Positions 18,533 to 27,121 of a DNA stretch of 64,000 nt are shown piece after piece. The notes below the pieces were generated by a model that saw only the letters and a program-made list of their open reading frames with translations, did not search any database and was not told the DNA's origin. The first letter of the stretch is position 1, and every line of letters begins with the position of its first letter. The translations under genes were made by a program, and so were the position numbers. Location: contig CAYMWF010000004.1 in assembly GCA_964394085.1 (NCBI GenBank), positions 62,001 to 126,000 on the forward strand, in the 5' to 3' direction. Source of the stretch: CAYMWF01 sp964394085 [NCBI: uncultured Gemmatimonadota bacterium] (GTDB taxonomy: Bacteria; GCA-2686955; CAYMWF01).

Positions 18533-19921
18533 ATGAGACGATACCCGGTTTATTGCAGAGCGCTCATAGCGTCTCTGTTCGCTCTTTTGATGACGGTGGG
18601 GTCCGGCGCCCAGGAAGTGATAGATTTCCCTCATACGGCCAAGGGGGAACTGAGATTCAATATCGATTGTGCTGGTTTTCCCCAGAAAGCCGGTAATGCA
18701 CTTTTCGAGATTTATTTCCGTGTCCCGTACGATCAACTTACATTCGTGGATGTCGCCGGCGCTGAAGCCGTGGAAGCGGGTTTCAAGGCATCGATTAAAT
18801 TGAAGGATATAGAAGGCGAAACGGTGCTTGCGAATGAATACACTTTTCCATTCAGAACCGCGAAGGAGAAGGCCGGAGACCCTGGCGAGTCCGTCTATGA
18901 TCTCTTCCGTTGTTCGGTTTTTCCGGGAAGATACCGGTGCGAGATCACCCTGACGGATCTTCACGGTGCGAGCGCCGGGACGGTCGAATTCTTCTCTGAT
19001 GTGCGCGGCTGGCCTGCGGACGACAAGCTGTGGGGGGTCGGGGACATGCAGATCGCATGGGATTTCGGCAAGGAGCCCGCGACAACGGAATTGACGAAAC
19101 GCCTGACCAAGTACGGCGTTACGATTATCCCGAACGCCGTCCGCACATACTACAAGACCCAGCCGTTCGTCACGTTCTACTACGAGGCGATCCTGAACCA
19201 TGATGTCAAGAAGGACCTGCTGGTTTCTTACGATATAACAGACCGGTACGGCAAGCTCTACCGTTCATTCCCGGCTTCGCAGCTGAGCTGGGAGCCCGGA
19301 ATCAACGCGGAGTGGGGAAAGCTGCCGATAATCACCCTTCCAAGTAATTTCTACTTCTTGTCCGTACGCGTAAACAACAAGGCGGGAGAAGAGGTTCTGA
19401 CTTTCCGGAAACTGTTCCTGTTCAAGAAGGATGAGAGCAAGGTGGACCCCCTCGATATCCACTCGGTGCTTCTTGAGGAAGACGACATGGCCGAATACGC
19501 CGACAAGTTCCTCAAGTATCTCGGGAAGCCCGAGGATGTCTCGAATTTCGAGAAAATGACCACGGATTTCGCGAAACGGATGTTCATAGAGGAGTGGTGG
19601 AGGAGGATCGCGAAGGAGATGAAAATCCCGGCTTCTGAATACCAGCATACTGTACTCGTGAGAGCGAATATCGCCGATACGAGGTACGCCGATGCATATA
19701 AAACGGGGTGGCGCACGGACCGCGGCCGTATTTACATCAAGTACGGAGAGCCCGTCGATCTCGAACGGAGCCCTTACCAGAGAGATGATGAAGCCTGCGA
19801 GATCTGGACGTACATAATCGCCGGAAAAGAGAGATATTTCAAATTCTCGGATACTACCGGCAACGGTGATTTTCGCCTGGTGGAGAGCAACCTCGAAGGC
19901 GAATACTACCAGGGCAGGTGA
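18533..19921 (+). CDS. Secreted GWxTD domain-containing protein
   Basis: 462 residues with a signal peptide (ALIASLFALLMTVGSGAQ). The N-terminal two thirds are beta-rich and unfamiliar, with a helical segment around 325-370. The C-terminal GWxTD domain is unmistakable: GWRTDRGRIYIKYGEPVDLE, then EIWTYIIAGKERYFKFSD and GDFRLVESN. GWxTD proteins occur mainly in FCB-group and related bacteria and have no known function, although their secreted or periplasmic nature is consistent. GGGAGGTATAGG lies upstream of the ATG. The following small membrane-protein gene starts 3 bp after the stop, so the two are co-translated and likely work together. Confidence 0.88.
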   Translation: MRRYPVYCRALIASLFALLMTVGSGAQEVIDFPHTAKGELRFNIDCAGFPQKAGNALFEIYFRVPYDQLTFVDVAGAEAVEAGFKASIKLKDIEGETVLANEYTFPFRTAKEKAGDPGESVYDLFRCSVFPGRYRCEITLTDLHGASAGTVEFFSDVRGWPADDKLWGVGDMQIAWDFGKEPATTELTKRLTKYGVTIIPNAVRTYYKTQPFVTFYYEAILNHDVKKDLLVSYDITDRYGKLYRSFPASQLSWEPGINAEWGKLPIITLPSNFYFLSVRVNNKAGEEVLTFRKLFLFKKDESKVDPLDIHSVLLEEDDMAEYADKFLKYLGKPEDVSNFEKMTTDFAKRMFIEEWWRRIAKEMKIPASEYQHTVLVRANIADTRYADAYKTGWRTDRGRIYIKYGEPVDLERSPYQRDDEACEIWTYIIAGKERYFKFSDTTGNGDFRLVESNLEGEYYQGR

Positions 19922-19924
19922 TCC

Positions 19925-20455
19925 ATGAACCGTAGCATGGCCAAAGTCGTCGCGGCGGTTCTGACGGCGCTGTTTTTCGCGGCGCCTGCACCTGCGCAGA
20001 CTCAGGCTTCGAACCCGGTGGACGGACGCCGCGGTTCCAGGACGGTGGGGGCCGTGGTGGTGACGACGCTGTCCACTGTCCTGGCAGTCTACACGGCGGA
20101 CCGGATGCTGGATGACTGGGGCGATTCGGACGATCTGGCCGCGGCCGCATGGGTCGCAGCGAGTGATACTGCCGGAGTCGATTATACCGAGGTCAGGGGG
20201 CTCTCCAGGGATGCATATGATGCGTGGGAGCGCGGAAACATGTGGCGGAACTATTTCCTGGGAAGCGCGGCCGCGCTTGTTGCGAGCGGATACCTGCTTT
20301 ACAGGAGCCTGGAGCCGGAGGGTTCGGCTTCCACCGGCGGGTTTTCGGGCAGGGTGGACGACGGTTGGGAGCGCTGGGAGCCGGTTGTGATGGTGACGGC
20401 CCCGGCACCGGGGCGGTGCGGCCGTTTCGCGGCGGGATTGAAGGTTCGATTCTGA
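19925..20455 (+). CDS. Small exported protein of unknown function
   Basis: 176 residues, not recognised. It starts with a signal-like segment (VVAAVLTALFFAAPAPAQTQ). A second hydrophobic stretch follows at about 40-60 (TVGAVVVTTLSTVLAVYTAD) and a third near 115-130 (NYFLGSAAALVASGYLLYRS). The C-terminus contains VMVTAPAPGRCGRFAAGLKVRF, which could be the last beta-strand of an outer-membrane-associated protein. It begins 3 bp after the GWxTD gene and ends 24 bp before the nucleoside phosphorylase gene, so it lies within one transcription unit. Confidence 0.72.
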   Translation: MNRSMAKVVAAVLTALFFAAPAPAQTQASNPVDGRRGSRTVGAVVVTTLSTVLAVYTADRMLDDWGDSDDLAAAAWVAASDTAGVDYTEVRGLSRDAYDAWERGNMWRNYFLGSAAALVASGYLLYRSLEPEGSASTGGFSGRVDDGWERWEPVVMVTAPAPGRCGRFAAGLKVRF

Positions 20456-20479
20456 GACCGTTGAAGGGGATAACATCAG

Positions 20480-21817
20480 ATGCGCGTTGTTGAGCTGATA
20501 AGAAAGAAAAGGAACGGGGAATCGCTTACCCGGACCGAAACGGAATTTATCCTCGACGGGTATATCCGGGGTGAAATCCCCGATTACCAGGTCGCCGCCT
20601 GGCTTATGGCGGTCTATTTCAAGGGGATGTCCGAGGAAGAAATGGTCGGGCTCACCCTGGCGATCATGGAGTCGGGAGTCACTCTCGACCTGTCCGGTCT
20701 TCCCGGTCCGTCCGTCGACAAGCATTCGAGCGGCGGCGTCGGAGACAAGGTATCGCTCCCGCTCGCGCCGATGCTCGCGGCCTGCGGTTTGTACGTGCCG
20801 ATGCTTTCGGGGCGCGGGCTCGGTCATACGGGCGGCACCCTGGACAAGCTGGAATCGATTCCGGGATTCCGCACCGTAATGCCCGAGAAGGAAGTCGTGG
20901 AGCTGGTTTCGGCGCACGGGCTCGCCATCGTCGGCCAGTCCGAAGCCCTGGCGCCCGCCGACCGTAAACTGTACGCCCTCAGGGATGTAACCGCCACCGT
21001 GGAAAGCATCCCCCTGATCGTCGGAAGCATCCTCGGCAAAAAACTCGCCGCAGGTCCGGAGTTTCTCGTATTCGACGTGAAGACGGGCAGCGGCGCATTC
21101 ATGTCCACCTTCCCCCAGGCCGAGGATCTCGCAACGAAGCTGGTGCGTGTCGCGAACGGTGCCGGCAGGAAAGCCGCCGCTCTGGTTACCGGTATGGACG
21201 AACCGCTCGGAATCGCGTCCGGAAACGCACCCGAGGTCGCCGAAAGCATCGCGGCCCTGCGGGGTGAAGGGCCGGATGATCTTTTGGAAGTAACCATGGC
21301 CCTGGGAATCGAGCTCCTCCTGCTTGCCGGTGCCGCCGCCTCGGAAGAAGGGGCGCGCGACAGGCTGGCCGGAACCATCGACTCGGGCCGGGCTCTCGAA
21401 AAATTCGCCGAAATGGTGGAAGCCCAGGGAGGCGATCCGAGGGTGATCGATGATCCCGGGCTGCTTCCCCGGTGGCGGCATGAAGCCGTTATCGAAGCGC
21501 CCAGGGCCGGTTATGTAGAGCGGATCGCCACCCTGGAAGTGGGCCAGGCGATCGTGTCGGCCGGGGCGGGCCGGAACCGGGTCACCGATCCGGTCGATTA
21601 TTCATGCGGTCTCAAACTCGAGTGCAAAACAGGGGATCGCGTGGCCGGGGGCGAGGTCATCGGAACAATCGGAGGAGCCTCCGCGGCCAGGGTGGATGCG
21701 GCGGCCGCCAGGATAAAGGCGGCGATCACCGTTGCTGACCAGCCCGTCGAGGCCGGGGGCGGCAGGATCCTGGCGAAGGTGACCGGGGGCGGTACAGAGG
21801 ATTACCGCACCGGTTAA
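20480..21817 (+). CDS. deoA: Pyrimidine-nucleoside (thymidine) phosphorylase
   Basis: 445 residues, full length for the family. Reversible phosphorolysis of pyrimidine (deoxy)nucleosides to base and (deoxy)ribose-1-phosphate in the cytoplasm. The phosphate and nucleoside site reads VDKHSSGGVGDKVSL, followed by GLGHTGGTLDKLESIPGF, VGQSEALAPADRKLYALRD and FDVKTGSGAFM. The C-terminal domain contains the usual swivelling beta-barrel (AAARIKAAITVADQPVEAGG). It cannot be told from sequence by eye whether the preference is thymidine (DeoA) or both uridine and thymidine (Pdp). AAGGGG precedes the ATG. Confidence 0.95.
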   Translation: MRVVELIRKKRNGESLTRTETEFILDGYIRGEIPDYQVAAWLMAVYFKGMSEEEMVGLTLAIMESGVTLDLSGLPGPSVDKHSSGGVGDKVSLPLAPMLAACGLYVPMLSGRGLGHTGGTLDKLESIPGFRTVMPEKEVVELVSAHGLAIVGQSEALAPADRKLYALRDVTATVESIPLIVGSILGKKLAAGPEFLVFDVKTGSGAFMSTFPQAEDLATKLVRVANGAGRKAAALVTGMDEPLGIASGNAPEVAESIAALRGEGPDDLLEVTMALGIELLLLAGAAASEEGARDRLAGTIDSGRALEKFAEMVEAQGGDPRVIDDPGLLPRWRHEAVIEAPRAGYVERIATLEVGQAIVSAGAGRNRVTDPVDYSCGLKLECKTGDRVAGGEVIGTIGGASAARVDAAAARIKAAITVADQPVEAGGGRILAKVTGGGTEDYRTG

Positions 21818-21953
21818 TCGGCGCCGGCTCCGGACAGGCCTTTCTTCACTGTTTAAAGGTGCGGGTTCCACTACCGGGACGGCTTACCCGCTGAACGCTC
21901 CTGTTCGCAGGCCTGTTCGAATTCGAACCGAACCATCCGCGAAAGAGAAGCTG

Positions 21954-22283
21954 ATGCAGATGAAACCGAAAATGTACCTTATTCTGTCCTCCATCGATGA
22001 CGCGGCCAGGGCGGAATCTATTTCCAGGACACTGGTAACGGAAGGGCGGGCGGCCTGTGTTTCGATACTTCCGCGGGTAAAATCGATTTATCGATGGGAG
22101 GGGGAGATCCAGACCGAGGAGGAGATTCTGCTCCTGGTGAAGGTTCCCCCTGAAAAGGTGGAGGACGTGGTGGACCGCGTCGAATCTCTCCATCCGTACG
22201 AACTCCCCGAGATCGTGGCCGTGCCTGTTTCATCCGGGCTCGACCGGTACTTCTCGTGGGTCGACGAAAACACCCGGGGTTGA
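21954..22283 (+). CDS. cutA: CutA1-like divalent cation tolerance protein
   Basis: 109 residues, the usual size. Visible family motifs are RTLVTEGRAACVSILPRVKS, YRWEGEIQTEEEILLLVK and HPYELPEIVAVPVSSG, ending in YFSWVDENT. CutA1 forms very stable trimers with a ferredoxin-like fold. The metal-tolerance role named for E. coli is not well established as direct. It begins 136 bp after deoA. An ATG two codons further in (21960) is an equally good start, because the ribosome site is weak. Confidence 0.93.
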   Translation: MQMKPKMYLILSSIDDAARAESISRTLVTEGRAACVSILPRVKSIYRWEGEIQTEEEILLLVKVPPEKVEDVVDRVESLHPYELPEIVAVPVSSGLDRYFSWVDENTRG

Positions 22284-22361
22284 AGGTGAAAATGGGGAGA
22301 AAGTGCTTTTTATGACCCGGTATCTTGTTGAATTGCAAAACGTTGGCGGCCCGGTGGTGTT

Positions 22362-22381
22362 TGTGGATAACTTGTGGATTA
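22362..22381 (+). promoter_or_regulatory. Pair of DnaA-box-like 9-mers
   Basis: TGTGGATAA (22362-22370), the exact complement of the consensus TTATCCACA, is followed two bases later by TGTGGATTA (22373-22381), one mismatch away. Both are in the same orientation, in the AT-richer spacer between cutA and galE. Confidence 0.45.
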
Positions 22382-22493
22382 AGTTGTATAAATGTGAGGA
22401 ACTCTCTAACTCTTTGTCTATACTGAACGGTGCGCGGTTCTCGTAAAGTTTGGGTTGAGTTTAGACAGATAACATCGGTGGAGGGAGAAGGTT

Positions 22494-23474
22494 ATGCATG
22501 TTCTGGTGACGGGAGGAGCCGGATATATCGGCAGCATAGTGGCGGAGTATCTGCTCGATCGAGGCTGGCATGTTACCATTTTCGACTCGCTCGAACGTGG
22601 ATACATGGACGCGGTGGACAAAAGGGCGAAATTTGTCCGGGGCAACCTTTCCGACAGCGAAATCCTCGAATCGATGTTCGCGGAGGGTAGATTCGACGGT
22701 GTCATGCACTTCGCCGCTTACGCTCTGGTCGGCGAATCCGTAGACCATCCTGAGCTCTATTTCAGAAACAATGTCGAATACGGCCGCAATCTGCTCGTTG
22801 CAATGAAGAACCACGGCGTATCGAAATTGATCTTTTCTTCTACCTGCGCCACGTACGGCGAACCGGAAACCATGCCGATTACGGAAGAATTTCCGACAAA
22901 TCCGGTGAATCCTTACGGTGAATCCAAACTTCGATTCGAACAAGAGATACAGAGATTCGAAAAGGAGGAGGGACTGCGTTATGCATCTCTCCGTTATTTC
23001 AACGCCGCCGGAGCATCCGAACAGTTCGGCGAGGCGCACGAACCTGAAACCCATATAATACCGCTCGTTATGCAGGTCGCGACGGGGCTCAGAGAATCGT
23101 TCAGTATTTACGGAGACGACTATCCCACGCCGGACGGCACATGCATAAGGGACTACATTCACATTCTCGACCTGGCCGAAGCCCACATGCGCGCCCTCGA
23201 AAGGCTCGAAGCGGGGGGCGGCAGCATGATACTGAATCTCGGAACCGGCAACGGCTACTCGGTGCACGAGGTGATCAGCACGGTGGAGAAAGTGACCGGC
23301 AGAAAGATCGCCACAACCGTAACGGAACGCCGTCCCGGTGACCCTCCAATACTCGTGGCCGGCGCCGACCTGGCCGCATCCCTGCTGGAATGGCGACCGG
23401 TTTTCAACATCGATTCGATTATCAGCACCGCCTGGAACTGGCACAGGAAGTTTCCCCGCGGATACTCGCGGTAA
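22494..23474 (+). CDS. galE: UDP-glucose 4-epimerase
   Basis: 326 residues, a typical length. Interconverts UDP-glucose and UDP-galactose (or the N-acetyl forms) using bound NAD. The Rossmann motif is TGGAGYIGS at 6-14. The catalytic set is SSTCATYG and YGESK (Tyr/Lys of the SDR family), and NAGASEQFGE-like segments follow (FNAAGASEQFGEAHEPETHI). IRDYIHILDLAEAH is also diagnostic. GGAGGGAGAAGG precedes the ATG. The ABC exporter genes follow after 43 bp containing a GC hairpin, so this epimerase may feed a sugar-containing polymer or lipid exported by that pump. Confidence 0.96.
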   Translation: MHVLVTGGAGYIGSIVAEYLLDRGWHVTIFDSLERGYMDAVDKRAKFVRGNLSDSEILESMFAEGRFDGVMHFAAYALVGESVDHPELYFRNNVEYGRNLLVAMKNHGVSKLIFSSTCATYGEPETMPITEEFPTNPVNPYGESKLRFEQEIQRFEKEEGLRYASLRYFNAAGASEQFGEAHEPETHIIPLVMQVATGLRESFSIYGDDYPTPDGTCIRDYIHILDLAEAHMRALERLEAGGGSMILNLGTGNGYSVHEVISTVEKVTGRKIATTVTERRPGDPPILVAGADLAASLLEWRPVFNIDSIISTAWNWHRKFPRGYSR

Positions 23475-23476
23475 GA

Positions 23477-23492
23477 GGCCGGTGCGCCGGCC
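23477..23492. other. GC-rich hairpin between galE and the exporter operon
   Basis: GGCCGG and CCGGCC with loop TGCG lie just after the galE stop. There is no T tract, so this is more likely an mRNA-stabilising or attenuating stem than a terminator. Confidence 0.4.
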
Positions 23493-23517
23493 GGTCCCAA
23501 CCGGATCAGTCCGCTCG

Positions 23518-25269
23518 ATGGATAAATCACTTTCCGTTTCCACCATCCGGCCGTTCGTCAGCCAGAGCCGCCGGTATGCGGCGGGAATACTCGCCACCTG
23601 CCTGTCCACCTGGGCCGGCCTCTCCATCCCGTGGATAATCCGGGACATCATCGACGACCTCGCAGCTGGCAGATCGAGCGCTATTGTGCCGCTTATCATC
23701 CTGGCTGGTCTTGTTCGCTTCGCCGGAATGCGGTTCAAGCGGTTCGGGATCCTCGGAGCCTCGGTCCGGCTGGAGGAGGAATTCCGGAACACCATACACG
23801 ACAAGGTGATGGACGCACCTCACCGTGCCTTCGCCGGTTTCCGCACCGGAGATCTCGCCAGCCGCCTTACGAGAGACCTGGAGGCTGTATCGGCTTTCTG
23901 GGGACAGGGTGTATACGACCTCGTATCGACCGTGATCAGAATGATTTCGGCCCTGGTCCTCATGCTCGTCATCGACCCCCTGCTCACCCTGGTCGCCCTG
24001 GCGCCGCTGTTTATTCTCGCGGCCACTACAAAACACTTTTCCCGTTATTTTCACGAAAGATTCCGCATCGTCCAGGAAGATGCGGGCAACCTCTCCGGGA
24101 AAATCCACGACGCGGTGAAATCGATCCGTGCAATCAAGGCCGAACAGCTCGAACCTTTGACTACCGCCGAATTCGAAAAAACCGCCGACCGGTTTACGAC
24201 GAGGCAGATCGATCTCGCATGGCTGCAGAGTCTGCTCCTGCCCGCGGTCATATCCATGGTCGGAGCCGCGGGAGTCCTGATGCTGCTTGCCGGCGGCGTT
24301 TCAGCGCGGGCCGGTCGGATTTCCCTGGGAGATTTCACCGCTTTTTATGTCTACCTTTCGATGCTGCTCTGGCCTGTAGTATCCCTGGGCCTCGCTTTCG
24401 CCGCCCGGGAGAGAAGCCTGGCCGCTTCGTCCAGGATCGAAGAAATCCTCGAAAAAACCGCGAAAGGCGACCCCGCCGGCGCGAGAAGCAGCGCGTCCGC
24501 AGCCGTCCATTCCTCGGAGGAAGAAGCGGAGGAGAGTGACGCCGGAAGCGCTCCGCCTCTCCTGACTTGCGAATATATCCGATATACCTATCCGGGCGCT
24601 GCGAAACCCGCACTGCGCGGGGTTTCTCTACGTCTCGAGCCGGGTGAAAAAGTGCTGCTGGCGGGAACCACGGCGAGCGGCAAGTCCACCCTCTTCTCCA
24701 TCCTCGGGGGAAACCTGACGCCCGACAGGGGGACGGTAAAAACGGACCGGAACCAGGAGCTGAGCCGGGAACCGGATACGGCGTCCCGGATCGGTCTCCT
24801 TTCCGGCTACCCGTACATCTTTTCCGGTTCGGTGGAATGGAATATCACCGCTGGTGAGGACGGACGACCTCCGGTCGGGCGCCTCCTCGAATTGTCGGGC
24901 CTGGATCGGGAAACGGAACGCTGGAAACGGGGAGCCGCAAGGGAAGTCGGTTCCAGGGGCGGACTCCTGTCGGGGGGGCAGAGGCAGCGGCTGGGGCTGG
25001 CCCGGTTCCTTTCGATCGATTTCGGGATCTGGCTGCTGGACGATCCGTTCAGCTTCCTCGACGGCGCCACCGAGGCGGCGCTTCTCGAAGAGTTATGGAA
25101 GATCGCGGAGGACAGGACGATCCTGCTCGCCTCCAGGTCGAAGACGGCCGCCGCCCTTGCCGACAGGATCATCGTGCTGCATCAGGGCAGGATCGTCGAG
25201 GAGGGAACCCACCAATCCCTTCTCGAAGGGCGCGGGCTGTATTGCGCTATAATGGAGCTGGGTAAATGA
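23518..25269 (+). CDS. ABC exporter half-transporter with degenerate nucleotide site (subunit A)
   Basis: 583 residues from ATG 23518; the open frame extends back into galE but has no better start. A six-helix exporter membrane domain occupies about 1-320, then the nucleotide-binding domain. Walker A is GTTASGKST and the signature is a canonical LSGGQRQRLGLARF. However, Walker B is WLLDDPFSFLDG with Asp in place of the catalytic Glu, the switch position is LLASRSKTA with Ser instead of His, and the Q-loop Gln is missing (LLSGYPYIF). These are the marks of the regulatory half of a heterodimeric exporter. The gene overlaps the next by 4 nt (ATGA). An inserted acidic linker (SSEEEAEESDAG) precedes the NBD. 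Confidence 0.9.
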   Translation: MDKSLSVSTIRPFVSQSRRYAAGILATCLSTWAGLSIPWIIRDIIDDLAAGRSSAIVPLIILAGLVRFAGMRFKRFGILGASVRLEEEFRNTIHDKVMDAPHRAFAGFRTGDLASRLTRDLEAVSAFWGQGVYDLVSTVIRMISALVLMLVIDPLLTLVALAPLFILAATTKHFSRYFHERFRIVQEDAGNLSGKIHDAVKSIRAIKAEQLEPLTTAEFEKTADRFTTRQIDLAWLQSLLLPAVISMVGAAGVLMLLAGGVSARAGRISLGDFTAFYVYLSMLLWPVVSLGLAFAARERSLAASSRIEEILEKTAKGDPAGARSSASAAVHSSEEEAEESDAGSAPPLLTCEYIRYTYPGAAKPALRGVSLRLEPGEKVLLAGTTASGKSTLFSILGGNLTPDRGTVKTDRNQELSREPDTASRIGLLSGYPYIFSGSVEWNITAGEDGRPPVGRLLELSGLDRETERWKRGAAREVGSRGGLLSGGQRQRLGLARFLSIDFGIWLLDDPFSFLDGATEAALLEELWKIAEDRTILLASRSKTAAALADRIIVLHQGRIVEEGTHQSLLEGRGLYCAIMELGK

Positions 25270-27038
25270 AGGGAAGAACGGAATATCCCGAAAAACCCGG
25301 GAACGAATCTTTCAGGGGGAGCTTCACGAGGCTGCTTTCCCTTTTCAGACCGGCCCTGGCTCCGCTCCTGCTCGCAGCTCTTCTCCTGGCCGTCGCTTCC
25401 GTCCTGGCCCAGGCCGGTCCCTATTTTTACAAGGTCGCCATCGACGATTACATCCTGATACCGTCCAGGCAGGGCTTGTGGAAAGTGGCGCTGTTATACG
25501 CGGTGATTGTGATCTTCGAGGGAATATGCCGCGGGGGCCAGATATATATAATGAACAGGACTGGCCATCGCCTTCTGAAAAATGTAAGAGTCAGGCTGTT
25601 CGGTCATCTGCTCCGCCTGCCGGTCTCTTACTTCGATCGCACGCCGGAAGGCGATATCGTGAGCAGGATGTCTATCGACATGCAGGCCCTGACCCAGGTC
25701 CTGGCCGCCGGAATCATAGCCGGCGCAGGGGAAATCGCCGTCCTCGGCGGAATCGCCGTCATGCTTTGCCTTCTCGACTTCCGCCTCGCTCTCCCGGTGC
25801 TTGCCATCGTCCCCGTCCTCGCGGTTATCAGCGAACTGTTCCGGCGGCGATACAGGAACAATTTCAGGGAGTTGAGGCATCTTTCCGGCAGGCTAACCTC
25901 CCGCATACTCGAAACATTCGAGGGTCTCGCAACCCTCAGGATGTTCCGGATGGCCGGAAGCATGAGAGACCTTTTCCGCACTGAGAGCCGGGCGACCAGG
26001 AAACGGAAAGATTTTCATATCCGTCTCGATGCGGTCTTCTACCCGGTGGTCGAACTTCTGAACGCCCTGCTCATCTCATTTGTCCTGTATAAATCCACGG
26101 GAGGTATACTGAGCGAAACCATGAGTTTCGGCGTCCTCGTGGCTTTTATCGCGTATATCGAGCGGTTTTTCCATCCGGTACGCGAGCTCTCCGCTCTTTA
26201 CAGCGGAATCCAGTCTTCCCTCGCTTCGGCGGACCGGATATTCGAGCTCCTCGATGAACCTCCCGAAGAAGAACAGGATGTTTTCTCCATTGAGGAAGCC
26301 GGCGGAGCTCCCGGATCGCGGAATCGCTTCGAAAACGACCGGCTGCTGCTCCTGAAACCTCCCGCCGTAGAATTCAGAGACATCCGTTTCGGTTATCCGG
26401 GCGAACCGGAGCTGCTGAAAGGTGTTTCATTCAAGGTCGCCGAAGGTGAGAAAGTCGCCCTCGTCGGCCGGACGGGGGAAGGAAAGAGTTCGATTCTTCA
26501 CCTGCTCATGAGGTTTTATGACGATTATGACGGCCTGCTCCTGGTAGGAGGACGGGACGCAAGACGGATTCCCATTAACGAAATGCGCCGGAAGGTCGGC
26601 GTGGTTCTTCAAAACGAAAGGCCTTTCAGGGGTACAGCGCGGGAATTCCTAGAAGGAGCTCTGCCGTCGCAAGGCAGCGAAATCGGAGATCTGCTGGACA
26701 GGATCGGCGGTCCTGACGCCCGAACGGAAGAGCTCTCCACCGGGGAGCTTCAGATACTTTCGCTGATCAGGCTGGCCGGGGCGGATCCCGGGATCATCGT
26801 ACTCGACGAAGCGACCTCTTCCCTCGACCCGATCTCCGAGGAAGAGGTGCTCGGGGCTGCCGAGAAACTCTTCGAGGGAAGAACCATGGTGATCGCGGCA
26901 CACAGAGTATCGAGTATTTCGGGATGCGATCGTATCCTCGTCCTGCAGGACGGCGAAATCATAGAAGAAGGCGATCACACGACGCTGGCCGCGAAGGACG
27001 GTTGTTACAGCAGTCTTTTCAAGCTGGAGCGCTATTGA
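25266..27038 (+). CDS. ABC exporter half-transporter, catalytically competent subunit B
   Basis: 590 residues. Membrane domain about 1-330 with six helices and exporter coupling motifs (YFDRTPEGDIVSRMSIDMQA). In the NBD, Walker A is GRTGEGKSS, the Q-loop VVLQNERPF, Walker B IIVLDEATSSLD with its Glu, and the switch VIAAHRVSS with its His. The signature is altered to LSTGE. With the normal signature on the partner, one composite site is fully canonical and the other is degenerate in both contributing halves, as in TM287/288-type or LmrCD exporters. The start overlaps the partner's stop. Cargo is unknown; the galE and SGNH neighbours suggest a glycan or lipid. Confidence 0.92.
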   Translation: MKGRTEYPEKPGNESFRGSFTRLLSLFRPALAPLLLAALLLAVASVLAQAGPYFYKVAIDDYILIPSRQGLWKVALLYAVIVIFEGICRGGQIYIMNRTGHRLLKNVRVRLFGHLLRLPVSYFDRTPEGDIVSRMSIDMQALTQVLAAGIIAGAGEIAVLGGIAVMLCLLDFRLALPVLAIVPVLAVISELFRRRYRNNFRELRHLSGRLTSRILETFEGLATLRMFRMAGSMRDLFRTESRATRKRKDFHIRLDAVFYPVVELLNALLISFVLYKSTGGILSETMSFGVLVAFIAYIERFFHPVRELSALYSGIQSSLASADRIFELLDEPPEEEQDVFSIEEAGGAPGSRNRFENDRLLLLKPPAVEFRDIRFGYPGEPELLKGVSFKVAEGEKVALVGRTGEGKSSILHLLMRFYDDYDGLLLVGGRDARRIPINEMRRKVGVVLQNERPFRGTAREFLEGALPSQGSEIGDLLDRIGGPDARTEELSTGELQILSLIRLAGADPGIIVLDEATSSLDPISEEEVLGAAEKLFEGRTMVIAAHRVSSISGCDRILVLQDGEIIEEGDHTTLAAKDGCYSSLFKLERY

Positions 27039-27121
27039 TTCCATGGCCGGCGTGGATGCGGGCCTGAAACGCGGTGAACCGGGGGCAAACCCCTGCACTA
27101 TCTGAACGAAGGGAAACAGCC

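Noticed and set aside
19265-21481. 738-codon leftward open frame
   Set aside because: Antisense to the GWxTD, small-protein and deoA genes, all well supported. The product is rich in Arg/Gly/His, as expected of a GC-biased shadow frame.
22300-22493. Chromosomal origin of replication
   Set aside because: Only two DnaA-like boxes, no dnaA/dnaN/gid/par genes and no clear DNA-unwinding element nearby.
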